The notes beneath the pieces were generated by a model, which was given only the letters and a program-made list of their open reading frames with translations, had not been told where the DNA came from and did not search any database. From Sphingobacterium spiritivorum (GTDB lineage Bacteria; Bacteroidota; Bacteroidia; Sphingobacteriales; Sphingobacteriaceae): 64,000 bases of DNA. This document shows, piece by piece, positions 28,245 through 37,445 of this stretch (its first letter is position 1; each line of letters opens with the position of its first letter). The stretch spans positions 2,294,001 to 2,358,000 of the forward strand of contig NZ_CP068082.1 of NCBI RefSeq assembly GCF_016724845.1, written 5' to 3'. The position numbers were made by a program, and so were the translations under genes.

Positions 28245-29328
28245 TTACCCTCCGAATTCCATCAGATAAGCTTTCAGGAACATATCAATATCCCCATCCA
28301 ATACGGCTTGTGTATTTGATGTTTCTACGCTTGTTCTCAGGTCTTTAACAAGTTTGTAAGGGTGCAGGACGTAATTTCGGATCTGCGAACCCCATTCGAT
28401 CTTTTTCTTTGATCCTTCAATAACTGCAGTAGCTTCCTGACGCTTACGCATCTCTATCTCGTATAGCTGTGACTTTAAAAGACGTAGTGCATTCTCTTTA
28501 TTTTGTAGCTGCGAGCGGGTTTCCTGGTTCTTGATAATAATACCGGTCGGTTTGTGGTGCAAACGCACTGCAGTTTCCACTTTATTTACGTTCTGTCCAC
28601 CTGCTCCCCCGGAGCGGAATGTATCCCATTCGATTTCGGAGTCCTTAACATCGATTTCGATATTATCATCGATCAACGGATATACATACACCGATGCAAA
28701 TGAGGTATGTCGTTTGGCATTGGAGTCAAAGGGAGAGATACGTACAAGACGATGTACTCCATTTTCGCCTTTCAGATAACCATAGGCGAAGTTTCCTGAA
28801 AACTGTAGTGTAACAGTCTTAATCCCTGCGACATCTCCTTCCTGAGAGTCCTGCTCCGTCACTTTACAACCATGCTTTTCTCCCCACATAATATACATCC
28901 GCATAAGCATTGCGGCCCAGTCACAACTCTCTGTTCCGCCAGCTCCTGCTGTGATCTGTAAGATCGCATCAAGCTGATCTTCTTCAGCACTGAGCATGTT
29001 TTTAAACTCAAGCTCCTCTATGTCCTGTAAAGCCGTTTGATATTGACTTTCGAGTTCCTGTTCCGTTGCATCGCCGCTTTGGAAAAACTCGTACATGACT
29101 ACCGTATCTTCTACCGCAGATGCGACCTGATCAAAATGTTCAGTCCATACTTTTTTTGTTTTGATAGCGTGAAGTACTTTTTCGGCGGCTTTGGAGTCAT
29201 CCCAAAAAGTGGGTGCAAGTGTCAGTTCCTGCTCCTGATTGATCTCTTCTTTCTTGACATCGATGTCAAAGATGCCTCCTCAGGGATGTTACACGATCCC
29301 TCAAGTCTTGAATATGTTCTTTGGTCAT
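28245..29328 (-). CDS. prfB: Peptide chain release factor 2, with programmed +1 frameshift
   Basis: Releases peptides at UGA and UAA codons. The first 20 codons run from the ATG at 29328 to a CTT before an in-frame TGA (29266-29268). A +1 shift at CTTTGAC continues the frame as LDIDVKKEE, giving about 360 residues. The catalytic GGQ is at about 243-245 and the RF2-type SPF stop-recognition tripeptide at about 198-200. Upstream of the slip site is an internal AGGAGG. Low RF2 favours the shift, so the gene is autoregulated. A -7 box ends only 4 bp before the ATG, so the leader is very short. Confidence 0.96.
29265..29280 (-). promoter_or_regulatory. Programmed +1 frameshift signal of prfB
   Basis: On the minus strand AGGAGG (29275-29280) is followed by CAT and the slippery CTT-TGA-C (29265-29271). 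Spacing is the same as in the well-studied E. coli site. The Shine-Dalgarno-like element is noteworthy because most genes here lack one. Confidence 0.93.
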
Positions 29329-29332
29329 GTAT

Positions 29333-29340
29333 CAAAAGTA
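29333..29340 (-). promoter_or_regulatory. Putative prfB -7 box
   Basis: TACTTTTG matches TAnnTTTG and ends four bases before the prfB ATG. If used, the message would be leaderless or nearly so. Confidence 0.45.
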
Positions 29341-29478
29341 AAGATTTAAAAGTACTTTCTCATCTTTCGGGCCTTTTAACTTTCTAACTTCCCTTAACTT
29401 TCTCTCTTCCGTTTTTTCAGCTGGCTGTGTGAAGGGGAAATATGTTTGTATTTCACCTGATCGGGAGAGGGAATTTAT

Positions 29479-29486
29479 TATCTTTG
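29479..29486 (+). promoter_or_regulatory. Putative pgi -7 box
   Basis: TATCTTTG, an exact TAnnTTTG match, ends 16 bp before the pgi ATG. Confidence 0.55.
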
Positions 29487-29502
29487 AATAAATACAAAAG
29501 TT

Positions 29503-31149
29503 ATGTTACCAAGAATAGATTTTACGCAGACAAATGCATATAAATATCTGACAGATCATTATATCACTATTAATCAGGAGAGTCTTAAAGAACTTTTTCA
29601 GAAAGACCCTCAGCGATTTGATAAATTTTCTGTTCAGCTGGAAGATATCTTAGTTGATTATTCTAAAAACAGGATCAATGAAGAAACAATAGCTTTATTG
29701 ATTCAACTGGCTAAAGAATGTCAGTTGGGTGTGGCTATCAAGGCCATGTTTTCCGGAGAAAAGATAAATGAAACGGAAGGACGTGAGGTATTACATACAG
29801 CATTGAGAAACCAGAGCGGTAAGCCTGTACTGGTTGACGGCAAAGATGTGATGCCTCAGATAAATGCTGTATTGGATCATATGGAATCCTTTACGAATGA
29901 AATTCTTTCCGGATCTTGGAAAGGATTTACGGGCAAAGTGATAACAGATGTCGTGAATATAGGTATCGGTGGATCGGATCTCGGGCCGGTAATGGTAACA
30001 GAGGCACTGAAAGCATATAAAACACATCTTAATGTACATTTTGTATCTAATGTAGACAGTACGCATATTGTTGAAACTCTGAAGGGGCTTAACGCCGAAA
30101 CGACTTTGTTTCTGATTGCTTCCAAAACATTTACGACACAGGAGACTATGGCAAATGCCGGGTCTGCACGTGAATGGTTCCTGAACAGCGGAGCCAAAGA
30201 ATCGGATATTGCCAAGCATTTTGCGGCTTTGAGTACCAATGCTGAAGCTGTATCTGCCTTTGGAATTGATACACGTAATATGTTTGAATTCTGGGATTGG
30301 GTCGGCGGGCGTTACTCTTTATGGTCGGCAATCGGACTGTCTATTTCTCTAGCTCTTGGCTTTAACAATTTTAAGGAATTACTGAAAGGTGCTTATATCG
30401 CTGATGAGCATTTTCAAACAGCTCCGTTTGAGGAAAATATTCCGGTGTTGCTGGCTGTGTTAGGCATCTGGTACAATAATTTTTTTGATGCTGAAAGCCA
30501 TGCTATTCTTCCATATGATCAATATCTTCACCGCTTTGCTGCCTATTTCCAACAGGGAGATATGGAGAGCAACGGTAAATATGTAGATAGAAACGGCAAT
30601 CGTATAGATTATCAGACTGGGCCTATTATCTGGGGAGAACCCGGAACAAATGGTCAGCATGCATTCTATCAACTGATTCATCAGGGAACTAAGCTGATCC
30701 CTTGTGATTTTATTGCTCCGGCAGTTAGTCATAATAAGATCGGCAACCATCATCAACTGCTCTTATCCAATTTCTTCGCGCAAACGGAAGCATTGATGAA
30801 CGGCAAGTCTGAGGAAGTAGTCGTTGCTGAGTTTGAAAAGGTGGGAAGATCTCCGGAAGATATTGAGCGTTTAAAGAATTTTAAAGTGTTTGAAGGTAAT
30901 CGTCCAAGCAATTCTATTCTGCTGAAAGAGATTACACCGCATTCTCTTGGAACGCTGATTGCTCTCTATGAACACAAGATATTTGTTCAGGGAATTATCT
31001 GGAATATCTTTTCATTTGATCAGTGGGGAGTAGAATTGGGTAAACAATTAGCAAATCAGATCTTACCTGAACTGAAGGGTAATGAAGAAATCAGTTCTCA
31101 CGATTCTTCTACAAACGGGTTGATCAATCAGTATAAGGCCTGGAGGTAA
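29503..31149 (+). CDS. pgi: Glucose-6-phosphate isomerase
   Basis: Interconverts glucose 6-phosphate and fructose 6-phosphate in glycolysis and gluconeogenesis. The 548-residue length matches the large PGI type. [20 protein letters not shown], the sugar-phosphate [12 protein letters not shown] loop, [15 protein letters not shown], and the [19 protein letters not shown] signature with the catalytic glutamate and histidine are all visible. A single-gene transcript is likely, given its own -7 box and a strong terminator. Confidence 0.98.
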   Translation: MLPRIDFTQTNAYKYLTDHYITINQESLKELFQKDPQRFDKFSVQLEDILVDYSKNRINEETIALLIQLAKECQLGVAIKAMFSGEKINETEGREVLHTALRNQSGKPVLVDGKDVMPQINAVLDHMESFTNEILSGSWKGFTGKVITDVVNIGIGGSDLGPVMVTEALKAYKTHLNVHFVSNVDSTHIVETLKGLNAETTLFLIASKTFTTQETMANAGSAREWFLNSGAKESDIAKHFAALSTNAEAVSAFGIDTRNMFEFWDWVGGRYSLWSAIGLSISLALGFNNFKELLKGAYIADEHFQTAPFEENIPVLLAVLGIWYNNFFDAESHAILPYDQYLHRFAAYFQQGDMESNGKYVDRNGNRIDYQTGPIIWGEPGTNGQHAFYQLIHQGTKLIPCDFIAPAVSHNKIGNHHQLLLSNFFAQTEALMNGKSEEVVVAEFEKVGRSPEDIERLKNFKVFEGNRPSNSILLKEITPHSLGTLIALYEHKIFVQGIIWNIFSFDQWGVELGKQLANQILPELKGNEEISSHDSSTNGLINQYKAWR

Positions 31150-31170
31150 AACTCATTCCTCGGAATATTA

Positions 31171-31205
31171 AAAAAGGGTCATTTCATTTCGAAATGACCC
31201 TTTTT
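31171..31205. terminator. Bidirectional terminator between pgi and trhO
   Basis: Perfect 15-bp stem (AAAAAGGGTCATTTC with GAAATGACCCTTTTT) around a 5-nt loop, between converging stops. Confidence 0.92.
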
Positions 31206-31222
31206 GGTATATACTGATTATC

Positions 31223-32212
31223 TTATGCTTCCGTTGGCTTCGGTGGAAAGTTTTTGTGTTTCCGTTTGCTGATTTTTTCCAGATTGACCGGTTGCGGTAC
31301 TTTTACATAGTATCCTGTTCCGTCATAAGGACGTTTTCTCGGGTGCTCCTTACATTCCGCTGAGCAACATCCGTCCAGTTCCCAACCACATTCCTCACAT
31401 TGTGTGAAATGTTCATTACATTCGGGATTAGCGCAATTGATCATTTTTGGAGTCGTCTTGCCACAGTTTTTACAGGTCGAGACAATTGTCGGGTTTACTT
31501 CATTGACATCTACAGTAAGACGGTTGTCAAATACATAGCACTTTCCTTCAAAATCCTTTCCTCCGGCTTCTTTTCCGTATTTGATAATTCCTCCGTGAAG
31601 TTGATACACATCTTCAAATCCTTCTTTCAGAAGTAGTGCAGATGCTTTTTCACATTTGATACCACCGGTACAGTACGTAAGGATCTTTTTGTCTTTGTAT
31701 TTCTCTAATTCCTTGATTTTTTCGGGAAATTCACGGAAGTTTTCGATATCCAGTGTAATGGCATTTTTGAAACGTCCTACACTGTGTTCGTAATTAGAGC
31801 GTACATCTAATATGATGACGTCATCCTGATCTTTCATTTCCATGAAATCCTTGGGCTCCAGATGAATTCCTGTCTGACGATTGGGATCTATTTCTTTTGG
31901 ATCACGTAGTCCCGAGTGTACGATCTCTTCTTTATAACGGCAGTGCATTTTGATAAAAGAAGGCTCATCGACCACGTCGATCTTAAACTCCGTTTTATTG
32001 AACCGTCCATCTGCATAGATAGCTTCCATATAGGCTTTACAGGCTTCTTCTGTTCCGGAGATTGTACCGTTCAGACCTTCGTCTGCAACAATAATACGAC
32101 CGACAAGGCCCAGGGAATTACAAAATTCTAAGTGATCTGCAGCAAATTGTTCTGCGTTCTCGATAGGGCTGTAACAATAATACAGCAATGTTTGATATGT
32201 CATACTCTTCAT
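31223..32212 (-). CDS. trhO: tRNA uridine(34) hydroxylase, rhodanese-related
   Basis: Hydroxylates uridine 34 of tRNA on the way to 5-methoxy- or carboxymethoxyuridine. It has 329 residues with the N-terminal acylphosphatase-like domain (RIIVADEGLNGTISGT, 39-54) and a rhodanese domain (DVIILDVRSNYEHSVGRF, then YCTGGIKCEKAS with Cys181 as catalytic residue). A Cys-rich C-terminus (CKNCGKTTPKMINC and CEECGWELDGCCSAEC) probably binds zinc. A TATCTTTG box lies at 32258-32265. Confidence 0.93.
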   Translation of the reverse strand: MKSMTYQTLLYYCYSPIENAEQFAADHLEFCNSLGLVGRIIVADEGLNGTISGTEEACKAYMEAIYADGRFNKTEFKIDVVDEPSFIKMHCRYKEEIVHSGLRDPKEIDPNRQTGIHLEPKDFMEMKDQDDVIILDVRSNYEHSVGRFKNAITLDIENFREFPEKIKELEKYKDKKILTYCTGGIKCEKASALLLKEGFEDVYQLHGGIIKYGKEAGGKDFEGKCYVFDNRLTVDVNEVNPTIVSTCKNCGKTTPKMINCANPECNEHFTQCEECGWELDGCCSAECKEHPRKRPYDGTGYYVKVPQPVNLEKISKRKHKNFPPKPTEA

Positions 32213-32257
32213 TGATACCGCTGCAAACGGCGTTTAATGCTAATTAAATTAATGGGA

Positions 32258-32265
32258 CAAAGATA
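32258..32265 (-). promoter_or_regulatory. Putative trhO -7 box
   Basis: TATCTTTG on the minus strand, an exact TAnnTTTG match, about 45 bp before the trhO ATG. Confidence 0.5.
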
Positions 32266-32298
32266 AGGAAAATAAAATATCCTCCATTTTGATTCTCA

Positions 32299-32514
32299 TC
32301 ACTTTTTTATCAGGGGAGCGAGCAGGTATTCCAGACCATTGAGTTTGATCTCATACAATGTGGCAAGCTGATTGCCCAGTTTTCCTTTAGGAAAACCTTT
32401 CTGTCGGTACCAGACGATATAAGATTCGGGAAGCCGGCACAGGAGCATACCTTTATATTTACCATATGGCATGGGTGTATTGGCCAGTTCAGTTAAAATT
32501 TCGGGATTGAACAT
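32299..32514 (-). CDS. DUF3820 family protein
   Basis: A 71-residue protein whose core MPYGKYKGMLLCRLPESYIVWY (about 15-36) is characteristic of DUF3820; function unknown. Its ATG overlaps the TAA of the upstream glycosyltransferase by one base (TAATG), which implies coupled translation at the end of the glycan operon. The family is also found alone in other genomes, so a role in glycan synthesis is not established. Confidence 0.8.
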   Translation of the reverse strand: MFNPEILTELANTPMPYGKYKGMLLCRLPESYIVWYRQKGFPKGKLGNQLATLYEIKLNGLEYLLAPLIKK

Positions 32515-33266
32515 TAATCTTGAGTTTTTCCGTTTTTTATACGGTATAGTAGAAGACGGGCAGCGATAACTGCATGATGAAATATATTGGGTATAGTGCC
32601 GTAATGTTTTTTGAAAATGGCATAACGTTCTTTCAGACTTTGTTTATGCCTTTTTTGCGACGTACCACCCACAAGATATTTAGCAACATAGTGATGCGTA
32701 TTGACTGTTGTCTTGGCTTTCTTTGCTGCACGGATTACCCAGTCTATATCTGCACTGAGCTGGTAAGAGGTATCATATGGCTCTGTAAGTTCCCTTTTTA
32801 TATAGATCGCCTGGTGGCATACATTCATACCATATCTGAAGCTTTTCCAGTCAAAATGCTCCGGAATGCGATGTCTGCGATCGCCCAGGATATGGCGATC
32901 CTCATCTACGAGTTTTGTTTCACCATAATAGATATCGGCCATTTCGCAATTTTCAAAAATATCGCTCAATGTAGAGGGCGAGAAGAGTTCATCTCCCGAA
33001 TTTAGGAAAAGAACATAATCTCCGGTCGCAAGAGCCAGCCCTTTGTTCATGGCATCATATATTCCTTTATCTTTTTCAGATTTCAAGACATGTATATGAG
33101 ACTTGTATTGATCGATAACAGCTAAAGTTCCGTCCGTTGACAAACCGTCAATAACAATATACTCAATATTATCATAGCTTTGAGTGGCCACAGAATCTAA
33201 TGTATATCGGATGTCCCGGACATTGTTATACACAATAGTTATGATTGATATTTTAGGATGCGCCAC
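32514..33266 (-). CDS. Family 2 glycosyltransferase
   Basis: A 250-residue GT-A transferase. It shows KISIITIVYNNVRDIRYTLDSV (5-26), IEYIVIDGLSTDGT, SEKDKGIYDAMNKGLALATGDYVLFLNSGDE with the acidic metal-binding part, and LSADIDWVIRA as the acceptor-side segment. It resembles the WcaA/colanic-acid type. It adds a sugar to a lipid-linked or surface glycan; donor unknown. It starts 4 bp after the preceding glycosyltransferase. Confidence 0.9.
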   Translation of the reverse strand: MAHPKISIITIVYNNVRDIRYTLDSVATQSYDNIEYIVIDGLSTDGTLAVIDQYKSHIHVLKSEKDKGIYDAMNKGLALATGDYVLFLNSGDELFSPSTLSDIFENCEMADIYYGETKLVDEDRHILGDRRHRIPEHFDWKSFRYGMNVCHQAIYIKRELTEPYDTSYQLSADIDWVIRAAKKAKTTVNTHHYVAKYLVGGTSQKRHKQSLKERYAIFKKHYGTIPNIFHHAVIAARLLLYRIKNGKTQD

Positions 33267-33270
33267 GTGA

Positions 33271-34188
33271 TTATTTGTTTAATTTGTTGATTCTTTTTTT
33301 TGCAAAGCGAATTCCGCGCTGGAACAGCGATCCTTTGCGATGTGCGTAGAAATCTTTGATGTGTTCATAAGCAACTGCATTTTCTTCAATTTTTTCCGGG
33401 AAAGATGTTGTTTTTTCCTCATTGAGCCGAACCTTATACGTCTGTTCTGCATCGGAATGCGTTCCGGAACCATCTGTACCTATATTCTGAATGTAGGAAT
33501 GACGGGGATACAAAGTTAAGCCCTTTTGCAGAAAAACAGAGAGATACCAGCGGATAGCCCAGGAATTTATTTTACCTTTTCTGAACTGCTGTACCTGTCT
33601 CCAGAAATTTTCTTTTCCTTCTATACTGAATTGATAAATCTGTTCCTGGTTCAGTTGTTGAACCATGCTTTCTATATCCGGATTAAAATGTTTCCAGGCT
33701 CTTTCCCAGGTTGCCCACCCCCAACTGTTTGTAACCCTGAAAAAGAAGGTTTCGGGGAGCGTGTCAGCTTCTTTCAACGGATAGTTGTATCCGCTCACAG
33801 ACATTACCTGTGGTTTGGACTCATACTGATTCAGGGCATCATTAAAATATTGAAGTGCATTTGGAGCGGTTTTGAGATCATCTTCCAGAACGATGACTTT
33901 ACCGTATTTACGAATAATAGTGGTTACGCCGTCAATAACATTTGGAGCCAGCCCCCAGTTTCTATCCCGTTGTATAATAGTGACAGAACGGAATGACCAG
34001 GGTTTGTGTATGATTTTACTGACTTCAGCGACCTGAGCTTCAGCTTCCTTATTCCTGGCGCCATCTGCGTAAATGAAAAGATCAGACTCAGGTGCCAGAA
34101 GATTTTTTTCCAGAGCCGCTAATGTCTGTTCCGTATGGAGAGGACGATTGTAAACAAAAAGAACAACAGGAGCCAGTTTTTTTTCCAT
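33271..34188 (-). CDS. Glycosyltransferase, GNT-I/family 2-like fold
   Basis: Start taken at the ATG at 34188 (MEKKLAPVVLFVYNRP, 305 residues); an in-frame TTG at 34200 would add four. The nucleotide-sugar domain shows LFIYADGARN, QRDRNWGLAPNVIDGV and VIVLEDDLKTAPNAL, whose EDD replaces the usual DxD metal site. SWGWATWERAWKHFN is a conserved aromatic segment of this group. It is in the middle of the polysaccharide operon; sugar specificity unknown. Confidence 0.83.
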   Translation of the reverse strand: MEKKLAPVVLFVYNRPLHTEQTLAALEKNLLAPESDLFIYADGARNKEAEAQVAEVSKIIHKPWSFRSVTIIQRDRNWGLAPNVIDGVTTIIRKYGKVIVLEDDLKTAPNALQYFNDALNQYESKPQVMSVSGYNYPLKEADTLPETFFFRVTNSWGWATWERAWKHFNPDIESMVQQLNQEQIYQFSIEGKENFWRQVQQFRKGKINSWAIRWYLSVFLQKGLTLYPRHSYIQNIGTDGSGTHSDAEQTYKVRLNEEKTTSFPEKIEENAVAYEHIKDFYAHRKGSLFQRGIRFAKKRINKLNK

Positions 34189-34219
34189 AAAGATTGCCAA
34201 AGGTTAAACAAAGATAAGA

Positions 34220-35110
34220 TTAAATAAAATTTCTTCCCGGATTCTTTGTTTGCTTGCGTACCTGAGTTACTTCCGATGTTTTTGCCAAAAGCTTAAAAAT
34301 CATTTTATAGTAAGCCCAGCATAATTTCAGATCTCCTTTGAAAAAGGCTTTGATACTTTTGAGTTTTGCTGCCAGAATGCTTTTTCCGAAGGCTTTGCCA
34401 AACGCATAATTAATATTGGCATATTCAGAAAGAAAATATACATATTCTGCACGTTCTGTTGCAGCAAATGAAGGTTTCCGAAAGGCTCTGTCATGAAAGC
34501 CGATGGCAGATGAGGTATATCCGAATTTACAATGGTGGAATTTAAGTCTGTTTGCATAGTCCTTATCTTCCCCATAATGATAGAAAAGAGGAGAGAAGCC
34601 GCCTACTTTGCGGAGAATGGAAACCGGAATAAACCAGAAAGCTGCATTTATAAACTCGACAATCCGGGTTGTTTCATCCTGCTTTACCTTTTCCAAATCT
34701 CTATTCCCGATATAGGTTGCAAATCCATGGTCGAGTTCATTTCCCTCACCAGTCAGGTGAACAGGAGAAATAATACCTTCCGGGAGATCCTGCTCGATAT
34801 GTTGTAACATATTACCGATGGAAGGCGGAGTGATCCAGGCATCCTGATTGATTAAAAAGGCATAATCATAATGTTCTTCAATGGCAATAGTGAGTCCGAT
34901 ATTATTTGCTTTTCCAAATCCCAGATTCTGATCATTGGCGATAAGACGTACACTTGGATATTCCTGACGGATGCGATTTATGGTCTGATCCTGGGAGAGA
35001 TTATCTATCACCAGTATGTCAACAGGCTCATCCGAACGGATCAGACTTGGCAGGCATTTGTCTATCCATTTTTCAAAATTATAAGTAACAATGATTGCTA
35101 AAATTTTCAT
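34220..35110 (-). CDS. Family 2 glycosyltransferase, rhamnosyltransferase-like
   Basis: A 296-residue GT-A transferase: AIIVTYNFEKWIDKCLPSL, DILVIDNLSQDQT, NLGFGKANNIG and FLINQDAWI match the WbbL/rhamnosyltransferase-like group. FYHYGEDKDYANRLKFH is the acceptor-binding E-D-x-D region. It overlaps the flippase stop by 4 bp (ATGA), so translation is likely coupled. It is part of the same surface glycan operon. Confidence 0.88.
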   Translation of the reverse strand: MKILAIIVTYNFEKWIDKCLPSLIRSDEPVDILVIDNLSQDQTINRIRQEYPSVRLIANDQNLGFGKANNIGLTIAIEEHYDYAFLINQDAWITPPSIGNMLQHIEQDLPEGIISPVHLTGEGNELDHGFATYIGNRDLEKVKQDETTRIVEFINAAFWFIPVSILRKVGGFSPLFYHYGEDKDYANRLKFHHCKFGYTSSAIGFHDRAFRKPSFAATERAEYVYFLSEYANINYAFGKAFGKSILAAKLKSIKAFFKGDLKLCWAYYKMIFKLLAKTSEVTQVRKQTKNPGRNFI

Positions 35111-36609
35111 GCTGTTTTGCTTTTGAAAAATTTATCAAGTTTAAGAAATGTAATACATTCTTTAACCAGTTGCGGACGAATAAACCAGATAAGTGTTGTA
35201 TATAATAGAGCTGTAAGGACTATTTTCAGGATAAAATGAATGTAGAGGTGGAGTGTCAGATCCATTGTGATGAGATAGGTCCCGGCTATTGCGACCGATG
35301 CAATCGCTGCAAATAAAAATACATCAGAAAACAGATACTTCCATTTGAGCCCGATCTGGTTAGAAACAAAATAATGCCAGACGAATAGCCAAAGGATATT
35401 TGTAATGACATAGACCAGGATCATGATGGAAATACCGTATGGATATACCAATAAGAACAGTGCGAGCTGTGTCAGACTTAATGCAATAACATTCCACATG
35501 TAAATGTTTGATTTTCCTTTACTTAGAGCCAGATTAGCATAAATGTCAGCCAGGGGGACAAAAGCTCCGCCTATACACAGCAATTCTAAAAAGTAGGCAC
35601 TATTCTGCCACTTGTTTGTAAGAAAGATCTCAATAAATTCTTTTGCAACAGAGGACAGACCAAATATAAGGGGGAAGGTCATAAAAGCGGTAAAGCTCAG
35701 AATCTTCCGGAATACTCTTAGCTGCCTCTCTTCTTCCTCGTGCACGCTTGTCAGAATCGGTTGAGCGACACTACGTGACATACCCAATAGGACAGATTGG
35801 CCCATGATATTCCATTTATTTGCCTGATTAAAAGCTCCGGCGTCACTTTTGGTGTAGAATTTTCCTAAAATGGTGGTAATAATATTGGTGTTAAATTGTA
35901 AAAAAAGGTTGGTAATCAGCACTTTGCTGCTGAATGCGAACATCTTCTTTACAGGGCTGAAATCAAAATGAAAAGTTGGTCTGAAAGAAGAGAATATCCA
36001 TAGAAAAGTCGTATTGACCAATACATAAAGTACGGTTTGAGTGGCAATTCCCCAATATGCCTTGCCGTTGTAAGCCATCACGACTCCTGCGATTCCGGAA
36101 ATAATGAGGGCAATAGTGGTTCCGATTGCGCGCTGTTTGACTTTCAGATTCCTGAAAAGGTAGGCATTGTGTGCCGTGCCCATACTGGATATTAAAAAGC
36201 TGAGGAATAAATAGCGTGCAAGCGGCGTTAATTCCGGCATATCATAAAAGGATGCGATAAGAGGAGCACAAAAGAAAAGGATAATGTATAAAGATAATCC
36301 TATAAGTCCGCTAAACCAAAAGACTGCATTGTAATCTTTATGTTCTACCTGCTTTTGATTTGTAATAGCGCTTACAAAACCACTCTCTTGTAATGTGGAT
36401 GCCAAAACCGGAAAAATGAGGAGTACAGCTACAGCGCCATAATCCTCCGGTGTAAGGATGCGACTTACATATACGCCAAAAAATGCACCCAGGAGCTGTT
36501 GGATAAGATTGCTCATCCCTCCCCAAAGAAGACCCTTAGCAGTTTTGTGTTTTAAAGAAGGTTCTTCCCTGGTATTGGTATTGTTATTTTCCTCCCGCAA
36601 CGATTCCAT
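35107..36609 (-). CDS. Polysaccharide flippase, Wzx/WzxC-like (MOP superfamily)
   Basis: A 500-residue inner membrane protein with about 12-14 spans. The N-terminal segment GLLWGGMSNLIQQLLGAFFG, then RILTPEDYGAVAVLLIF, is typical of oligosaccharide flippases that move undecaprenyl-linked repeat units to the periplasm. It follows the DeoR-type gene by 21 bp and overlaps the first glycosyltransferase, so it belongs to the same operon. No polymerase (Wzy) or chain-length regulator is in the window. Confidence 0.9.
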   Translation of the reverse strand: MESLREENNNTNTREEPSLKHKTAKGLLWGGMSNLIQQLLGAFFGVYVSRILTPEDYGAVAVLLIFPVLASTLQESGFVSAITNQKQVEHKDYNAVFWFSGLIGLSLYIILFFCAPLIASFYDMPELTPLARYLFLSFLISSMGTAHNAYLFRNLKVKQRAIGTTIALIISGIAGVVMAYNGKAYWGIATQTVLYVLVNTTFLWIFSSFRPTFHFDFSPVKKMFAFSSKVLITNLFLQFNTNIITTILGKFYTKSDAGAFNQANKWNIMGQSVLLGMSRSVAQPILTSVHEEEERQLRVFRKILSFTAFMTFPLIFGLSSVAKEFIEIFLTNKWQNSAYFLELLCIGGAFVPLADIYANLALSKGKSNIYMWNVIALSLTQLALFLLVYPYGISIMILVYVITNILWLFVWHYFVSNQIGLKWKYLFSDVFLFAAIASVAIAGTYLITMDLTLHLYIHFILKIVLTALLYTTLIWFIRPQLVKECITFLKLDKFFKSKTA

Positions 36610-36630
36610 CTAACTCTTTGATACGCTATT

Positions 36631-37374
36631 TTAAATTACTTTTATCGTTTTAGCGAACTCCTTTAAAGATGGGTGATCAGGTGTCAAATCTGTTACTAAG
36701 AATGAAACGTCTCTTAATGGAGCCACCTTCATTTTCTGGTTAGAGTTCAGTTTTTCCGCAATACTTAATATAGCTACTTTATGCGAGCATTTGATCATCG
36801 CACGTTTAATCTGTACAACTTCCCAGTCTGAATCTGTAATCCCGTCATCAATAGAAAGACTGTTTGTACCCAATATGCAAAGATCTACTTTGATTTCAGA
36901 AAGTTCATTAATTACCTGTGCTCCGGTTACAATGTTCGTATTACGGGAAAGTTTACCTCCTATGGAGATTACCTCTATGTTTTCCTTTTCGGCCAGTTCT
37001 AATGCGACAAGAGGACTGATAGTGAAAAAGGTACATTGTATGTCTTCCGGGATGATCCGTGCCAGTTCTATAACTGTCGTACCACCGCCGACCAATACCG
37101 TCATGCCGTTTTGGATGAGTGATATTGATTTTCTGGCAATTTCTTTTTTAGACTCTTTAGCATATACATTTCCATCCTGAAACGGGAATTGAAATGACTT
37201 GGAGAGTGCTCCACCATAAACCTTTAATACCTGTCCGTTTTCAGCAAGCTCATTAAGATCCCGGCGGATAGTATCTTCCGAAACATTAAGCTGGACACTG
37301 AGATCCGAAGATAAAACTTTATTGTGAAGATTGATTTGGTGTATAATGTAGGCTTGTCTTTCTTCTTTTAACAT
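36631..37374 (-). CDS. DeoR/GlpR family transcriptional regulator
   Basis: A 247-residue repressor. The N-terminal winged helix-turn-helix (ERQAYIIHQI..., VSEDTIRRDLNELAENGQVLKVYGG, about 4-55) is followed by the sugar-phosphate-sensing DeoRC domain (about 75-235: GMTVLVGGGTTVIELAR). It sits first in the minus-strand glycan operon, 21 bp ahead of the flippase. Regulation of that operon is plausible but unproven; DeoR-type proteins usually bind phosphorylated sugars. Confidence 0.9.
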   Translation of the reverse strand: MLKEERQAYIIHQINLHNKVLSSDLSVQLNVSEDTIRRDLNELAENGQVLKVYGGALSKSFQFPFQDGNVYAKESKKEIARKSISLIQNGMTVLVGGGTTVIELARIIPEDIQCTFFTISPLVALELAEKENIEVISIGGKLSRNTNIVTGAQVINELSEIKVDLCILGTNSLSIDDGITDSDWEVVQIKRAMIKCSHKVAILSIAEKLNSNQKMKVAPLRDVSFLVTDLTPDHPSLKEFAKTIKVI

Positions 37375-37420
37375 ATTTATAGCTGATTATTGTTATAAAG
37401 TTAAGGCTTTTCTTCGCATT

Positions 37421-37445
37421 CTAAATTTTTTCGCTAAAAATTTAG
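37421..37445. terminator. AT-rich palindrome at the end of the repeat-protein gene
   Basis: CTAAATTTTT (37421-37430) pairs perfectly with AAAAATTTAG (37436-37445) around TCGCT and covers the stop codon of the repeat-protein gene. It could be a weak terminator between this gene and the DeoR gene. Confidence 0.35.

Noticed and set aside
28245..29328. prfB as a frameshifted pseudogene
   Set aside because: The break is the canonical programmed CTTTGAC site with an internal AGGAGG.
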